The position numbers were made by a program, and so were the translations under genes. 64,000 bases of DNA, taken from the NCBI RefSeq assembly GCF_030128825.1, contig NZ_CP119128.1, positions 62,001 to 126,000 of the forward strand. Reading direction: 5' to 3'. The notes beneath the pieces are model-generated. The model saw nothing but the letters and a program-made list of their open reading frames with translations. It was not told the origin of the DNA and ran no database searches. The first letter of the stretch is position 1. Every line of letters begins with the position of its first letter. Below, piece after piece: positions 60,859 through 64,000 of this stretch. Origin of the DNA: Sphingobium sp. WTD-1. Its GTDB lineage: Bacteria > Pseudomonadota > Alphaproteobacteria > Sphingomonadales > Sphingomonadaceae.

Positions 60859-61791
60859 ATGCCCAGTATTTCGACGCTCACCCTCAACCCCACAATCGAT
60901 GTCGCTTACGAAGTGGGGCAGGTCTATCATACGCGCAAGATGCGGACCGAGGCGGAGTTTTATTCGCCCGGTGGCGGCGGCATCAACGTTGCCCGGGTCT
61001 TCGTTCGGCTCGGAGGCAACGCACGGAGCTACTATGCCTCAGGCGGCGCCACAGGGCCTGCTCTCGACGGCCTGCTCGACCTGCATCAACTCGTACGCAA
61101 TCGCATTCCCATCCAGGGTCACACGCGGGTAAGCTCGGCCGTTCTCGAGCGGGAAACCGGCAAGGAGTATCGGTTCGTTCCTCAGGGTCCGAGCTTTACC
61201 TCCGCCGAATGGCAGGCCTGCCTCGAACAGCTCGCTCAGGCCAAGGGCGATTTCCTGGTCGCGAGCGGCTCTTTGCCGCCTGGCGTCCCGGAGGATTTCT
61301 ACGGCCGCGTCGCCACGATCATGGCGACGCGCGGAATACCGATGGTACTCGACAGCTCGGGTCCAGGCCTGAAAGGCGGCCTGGCGGAGGGCGGCTTGTT
61401 CCTGATCAAGCCGAGCATCGGCGAACTTCGGCAATTCGTGGGCGAAGATCTCGCCGCGATCGAGGACGTGAGCGAAGCTGCCATGGCGATCGTCCGCGCA
61501 GGCCAGTCCAGATATGTCGCAGTGACCATGGGACATGAGGGCGCGCTCCTGGCGACTCCTGACGGCGCGCAGATTCTGCCTGCCCTGGAAGTCGACGCGA
61601 AGAGCGCCGTGGGCGCGGGCGACAGCTTCCTCGCAGCAATGGTTTTCGCGCTGAGCTGCAGCTGGTCGATCACGGACGCATTCCGCTTCGGTGTCGCAGC
61701 CGGCGCTGCCGCGGTCCTTAACCCGGGTCACGATCTCGCTCAGGCCGAGGAGATCCGCCGCCTCTACCCACAGGTGCCGCAACCGGCCTGA
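60859..61791 (+). CDS. pfkB: PfkB-family 6-phosphofructokinase
   Basis: This 310-aa sugar kinase begins STLTLNPTIDVAYEVGQV and has the N-terminal PfkB signature (PGGGGINVARVFVRLGG, about residues 38-54). The C-terminal ATP-binding signature with the catalytic Asp is AKSAVGAGDSFLAAMVFAL (about 248-266). It resembles E. coli PfkB and phosphorylates fructose 6-phosphate; tagatose 6-phosphate or fructose 1-phosphate are possible alternatives. Sphingomonads often lack Pfk in central metabolism, which makes it interesting here. Confidence 0.88.
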   Translation: MPSISTLTLNPTIDVAYEVGQVYHTRKMRTEAEFYSPGGGGINVARVFVRLGGNARSYYASGGATGPALDGLLDLHQLVRNRIPIQGHTRVSSAVLERETGKEYRFVPQGPSFTSAEWQACLEQLAQAKGDFLVASGSLPPGVPEDFYGRVATIMATRGIPMVLDSSGPGLKGGLAEGGLFLIKPSIGELRQFVGEDLAAIEDVSEAAMAIVRAGQSRYVAVTMGHEGALLATPDGAQILPALEVDAKSAVGAGDSFLAAMVFALSCSWSITDAFRFGVAAGAAAVLNPGHDLAQAEEIRRLYPQVPQPA

Positions 61792-62016
61792 TGCTCGGCC
61801 GAGCTCGCCGCCCTCCCCCGCACAACTAGACGGCAACGCCCGGCATCCGCTCTTGCCACCTGCAAGGCGACCGAGCCGAAGAGGGCGCAAACATCTTAGC
61901 ACCGGCGCGAAGCGGATCGACATTGGCCAGGCGCTCGTCCCGCTTGATTGCGCCATGGGAACCCGCCGCGCCGCGGCCACTGTGATCAGCCGGCATGACC
62001 GGTTCGACCGGCGGCC

Positions 62017-63054
62017 CTACCCGTTCCCGCTACCGCCGACGGCAGAAGATCGGGCGCTCGCTACCACGGGGTGGCGCGGCCGCTGGTCCTTTTCGAAACA
62101 GGTAAGATTATCGATCGTGGTCGCCGCGATCGCGGTCATCGCCTCGACGGTGAAGAAGGCCTGGTGGCCGGTGATCAGCACGTTCGGAAAGGTGAGCAAC
62201 CGCGCAAAGAGGTCGTCCTGCAGGATCTCGTCCGACAGGTTTTCGAAGAAGAGGTCGCCCTCTTCCTCGTAGACATCGAGACCGAGATAGCCGATCACCC
62301 CGTTCTTGAGCCCCTCGATTAAGGCCCGGGTGTCGACAAGCGCGCCGCGTCCGGTGTTGATGAGCATCACGCCTCGCTTCACCCGCGACAGCGCATTGCC
62401 GTCGATCAGATGCCGCGTCTCCGGCGTCAGCGGGCAATGAAGAGTAATGATGTCGGAGGAGGCTAACAGGGTCTGCAGATCGACGATCTCGGCGCCGGCC
62501 GCGCAAATCTCGGGTGTCGGCGCCGGATCGTGAACAAGGATGCGGCAGCCAAAGCCGGCAAGGATCCGCGCCACCGCGGTGCCGATCTTCCCCGCTCCGA
62601 CGACGCCTGCGGTGCGGCCCTTGAGATCGAAGCCAAGCAAGCCGTCGAGCGCGAAATTCCCTTCGCGAACCCGCGCATAGGCCCTGTGGATCTTGCGATT
62701 GAGCGTCAGGATAAGTCCGACGGTGTGTTCTGCAACCGCATCCGGCGAATATGCCGGGACCCTGCCGACGGCGATGCCGAGCTCGTTCGCGGCGGCAAGG
62801 TCGACATGATTGAAGCCAGCGCTGCGCAAGGCGAGCATTTTTGTGCCGCCGGCAGCAAGCCGCGTGAGGACCGGGCGATCGAGCACATCGTTCACAAACG
62901 CGCATATGGCAGAGGTCCCTGCTGCGAGCAGCGCGCTTTCCTCGGTCAGGCGAACTTCGAGATAGCGCATCCGGTGCGGCGCGCCTTTCGCCGCATTGGC
63001 CTCATCCAGAAAGCGCCGATCATATGCCTTGGTGCTGAAAACCGTCACGTCCAT
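62017..63054 (-). CDS. ldhA: D-lactate dehydrogenase (2-hydroxyacid family)
   Basis: This 345-aa NADH-dependent enzyme reduces pyruvate to D-lactate. The NAD-binding motif is TAGVVGAGKIGTAVARIL (about residues 147-164), the substrate arginine is in NTGRGALVDTRAL (about 235) and the catalytic histidine is in ITGHQAFFTVEA (about 296). DVYEEEGDLFFENLSD is typical of the LdhA subgroup. It supports fermentation or redox balance in low oxygen. AGGGAAAG precedes the ATG. Gap 61792-62016 has no gene. Confidence 0.93.
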   Translation of the reverse strand: MDVTVFSTKAYDRRFLDEANAAKGAPHRMRYLEVRLTEESALLAAGTSAICAFVNDVLDRPVLTRLAAGGTKMLALRSAGFNHVDLAAANELGIAVGRVPAYSPDAVAEHTVGLILTLNRKIHRAYARVREGNFALDGLLGFDLKGRTAGVVGAGKIGTAVARILAGFGCRILVHDPAPTPEICAAGAEIVDLQTLLASSDIITLHCPLTPETRHLIDGNALSRVKRGVMLINTGRGALVDTRALIEGLKNGVIGYLGLDVYEEEGDLFFENLSDEILQDDLFARLLTFPNVLITGHQAFFTVEAMTAIAATTIDNLTCFEKDQRPRHPVVASARSSAVGGSGNG

Positions 63055-63360
63055 GGCTGCGCTTCCCTTTGTCCTCCACCGTAGCGGCCCGTATGTCCCT
63101 CAACGCGCAAGCACGTCGCCGAGGTTCCCGGGCGCCTGTGCATTGCCTTGTGGACATGCTCTCGACAACCTGTGTGTACCGCGGGGATTAGCTGTTGCTC
63201 GAAGACTGCGAGCAGCTGCTCGTCCCTGCACCTCGTCCCGCCGGACGGCGATTGGCGGCGGACCTCCGGAGCGTTACCTAGAGACAATGGCGGAAAGGAG
63301 CATCAAGCTGCCTTCCGCAAAGTACTCCACCCATCAAGCTAGCCAGGAAGAGGGTCGCCT
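63055..63360. other. Intergenic region between ldhA and ppsA
   Basis: This 306-bp gap lies between divergent genes and should hold both promoters. No clear Fnr box, hairpin or small gene was seen. AGGAAGAGG lies just before the ppsA start. Confidence 0.5.
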
Positions 63361-64000
63361 ATGCCAAGCTCTTTCGTCATCTGGTTCGAAGATGTCGGGA
63401 TCGCCGACATCCCGCGTGTTGGCGGCAAGAACGCCTCCTTGGGCGAGATGACCGTGGCGCTCGCCGCGGACGGGATGAGGGTACCCGCCGGCTTCGCGAC
63501 CAGCGCCGAGGCTTACCGTCTGTTCGTCGAGGAGAACGGTCTTACGCCCGAGATCGAAGAGCTTTTCTCATCCTATCACGCAGGCACTGCGACGCTTCAG
63601 GAAACCGGCGAAGCCATTCGCTCGCGCTTCCTCGAGGCGGAATTTCCCGCATCCCTCGCGAACGAAATCCAGGCAGCCTATCTGGAGCTCGGTGAGCGCA
63701 TCGGGTCAGATCGCCCTGCGGTGGCGGTGCGTAGCAGCGCAACGGCGGAGGATCTTCCAGACGCGAGCTTCGCCGGTCAGCAGGAAACCTTCCTCAACGT
63801 GCGCGGAAGCCGCGCCCTCCTGGAGGCCTGCCGGCGCTGCTACGCATCGCTCTTCACCGACCGCGCGATCAGCTACCGTGAAGCCAAGGGGTTCGACCAT
63901 CTCGAGGTCGCCCTGTCCATTGGCGTCCAGCAGATGGTCCGGTCGGATCTCAGTGGATCAGGCGTCATGTTCTCGATCGACACCGAGACCGGTTTCCCCG
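63361..64000 (+). CDS. ppsA: Phosphoenolpyruvate synthase, N-terminal part (cut by window edge)
   Basis: These 213 codons cover the start of the PEP synthase / pyruvate-phosphate dikinase ATP-binding domain: VGGKNASLGEM (about residue 20), VPAGFATSAEAYRLFVEENG, VAVRSSATAEDLPDASFAGQQETFLNVRG (about 121-149) and DLSGSGVMFSIDTETGF. It makes PEP from pyruvate and ATP. The frame runs off the window. The ATG at 63361 has AGGAAGAGG upstream. Confidence 0.94.
   Translation, partial: MPSSFVIWFEDVGIADIPRVGGKNASLGEMTVALAADGMRVPAGFATSAEAYRLFVEENGLTPEIEELFSSYHAGTATLQETGEAIRSRFLEAEFPASLANEIQAAYLELGERIGSDRPAVAVRSSATAEDLPDASFAGQQETFLNVRGSRALLEACRRCYASLFTDRAISYREAKGFDHLEVALSIGVQQMVRSDLSGSGVMFSIDTETGFP

Noticed and set aside
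1..64000. CRISPR arrays, tRNA or rRNA genes
   Set aside because: I saw no regularly spaced repeats of 24-40 bp and no tRNA-like or rRNA-like sequence; the only regularly spaced repeats are the short operators near traA.

Overview
The window reads as a high-GC alphaproteobacterial replicon, most likely from a sphingomonad (Sphingobium, Novosphingobium or Sphingomonas type). The evidence is the F-type conjugation operon, the FixGHIS/ccoNOQP respiratory block with an FnrL-like regulator, and the Rieske-oxygenase-rich catabolic gene content. The transfer operon and the density of mobile DNA suggest a large conjugative plasmid or an integrated element. I could not compare it with any database.

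Layout. (1) 1-15.4 kb is a tightly overlapping minus-strand F-type type IV secretion operon. In transcription order it is traA, traL, traE, traK, traB, dsbC, traV, traC, a small membrane gene, trbI, an S26 peptidase, traW, a small membrane gene, traU, trbC, traN, a 137-codon gene, traF and the start of traH. Upstream of traA lie four perfect 17-bp operators spaced about two and four helical turns apart. Divergent to traA are a 116-aa unknown, a helix-turn-helix protein and a small ribbon-helix-helix-like protein (15.7-16.9 kb). (2) 17-37 kb is a catabolic cluster with four Rieske oxygenases, a TauD-type dioxygenase, a Baeyer-Villiger type flavin monooxygenase (BVMO), a fatty-acid-hydroxylase/sterol-desaturase protein and an amidohydrolase. 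A 13.2-kb inversion (19,016-32,248) has cut the BVMO and one Rieske gene in two. Undoing it on paper rejoins both reading frames and makes the oxygenase genes from Rieske-4 to the desaturase co-directional. The same Rieske gene is also interrupted by a composite element: two 1,378-bp IS256-family copies around an oleate hydratase, a truncated ygiQ and a truncated IS91. (3) 37-64 kb is a low-oxygen block: ompW, ccoSIHG/ccoPQON, hemN, an Fnr-type regulator, an HdeD-like protein, a phasin, GH130, a universal stress protein, PfkB, D-lactate dehydrogenase and the start of ppsA. The phasin gene is split by a stack of four insertion sequences: IS21-B inside IS21-A, next to an IS3 that holds an IS110.

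How the parts connect. Perfect or near-perfect Fnr/FixK boxes (TTGAT-N4-ATCAA type) lie upstream of the BVMO (two), Rieske-3, the Rieske-4/amidohydrolase divergence, ompW, the cco side and hemN. The oxygen-consuming catabolic genes may therefore share a regulator with the microaerobic respiration genes. This is an inference from sequence motifs only.
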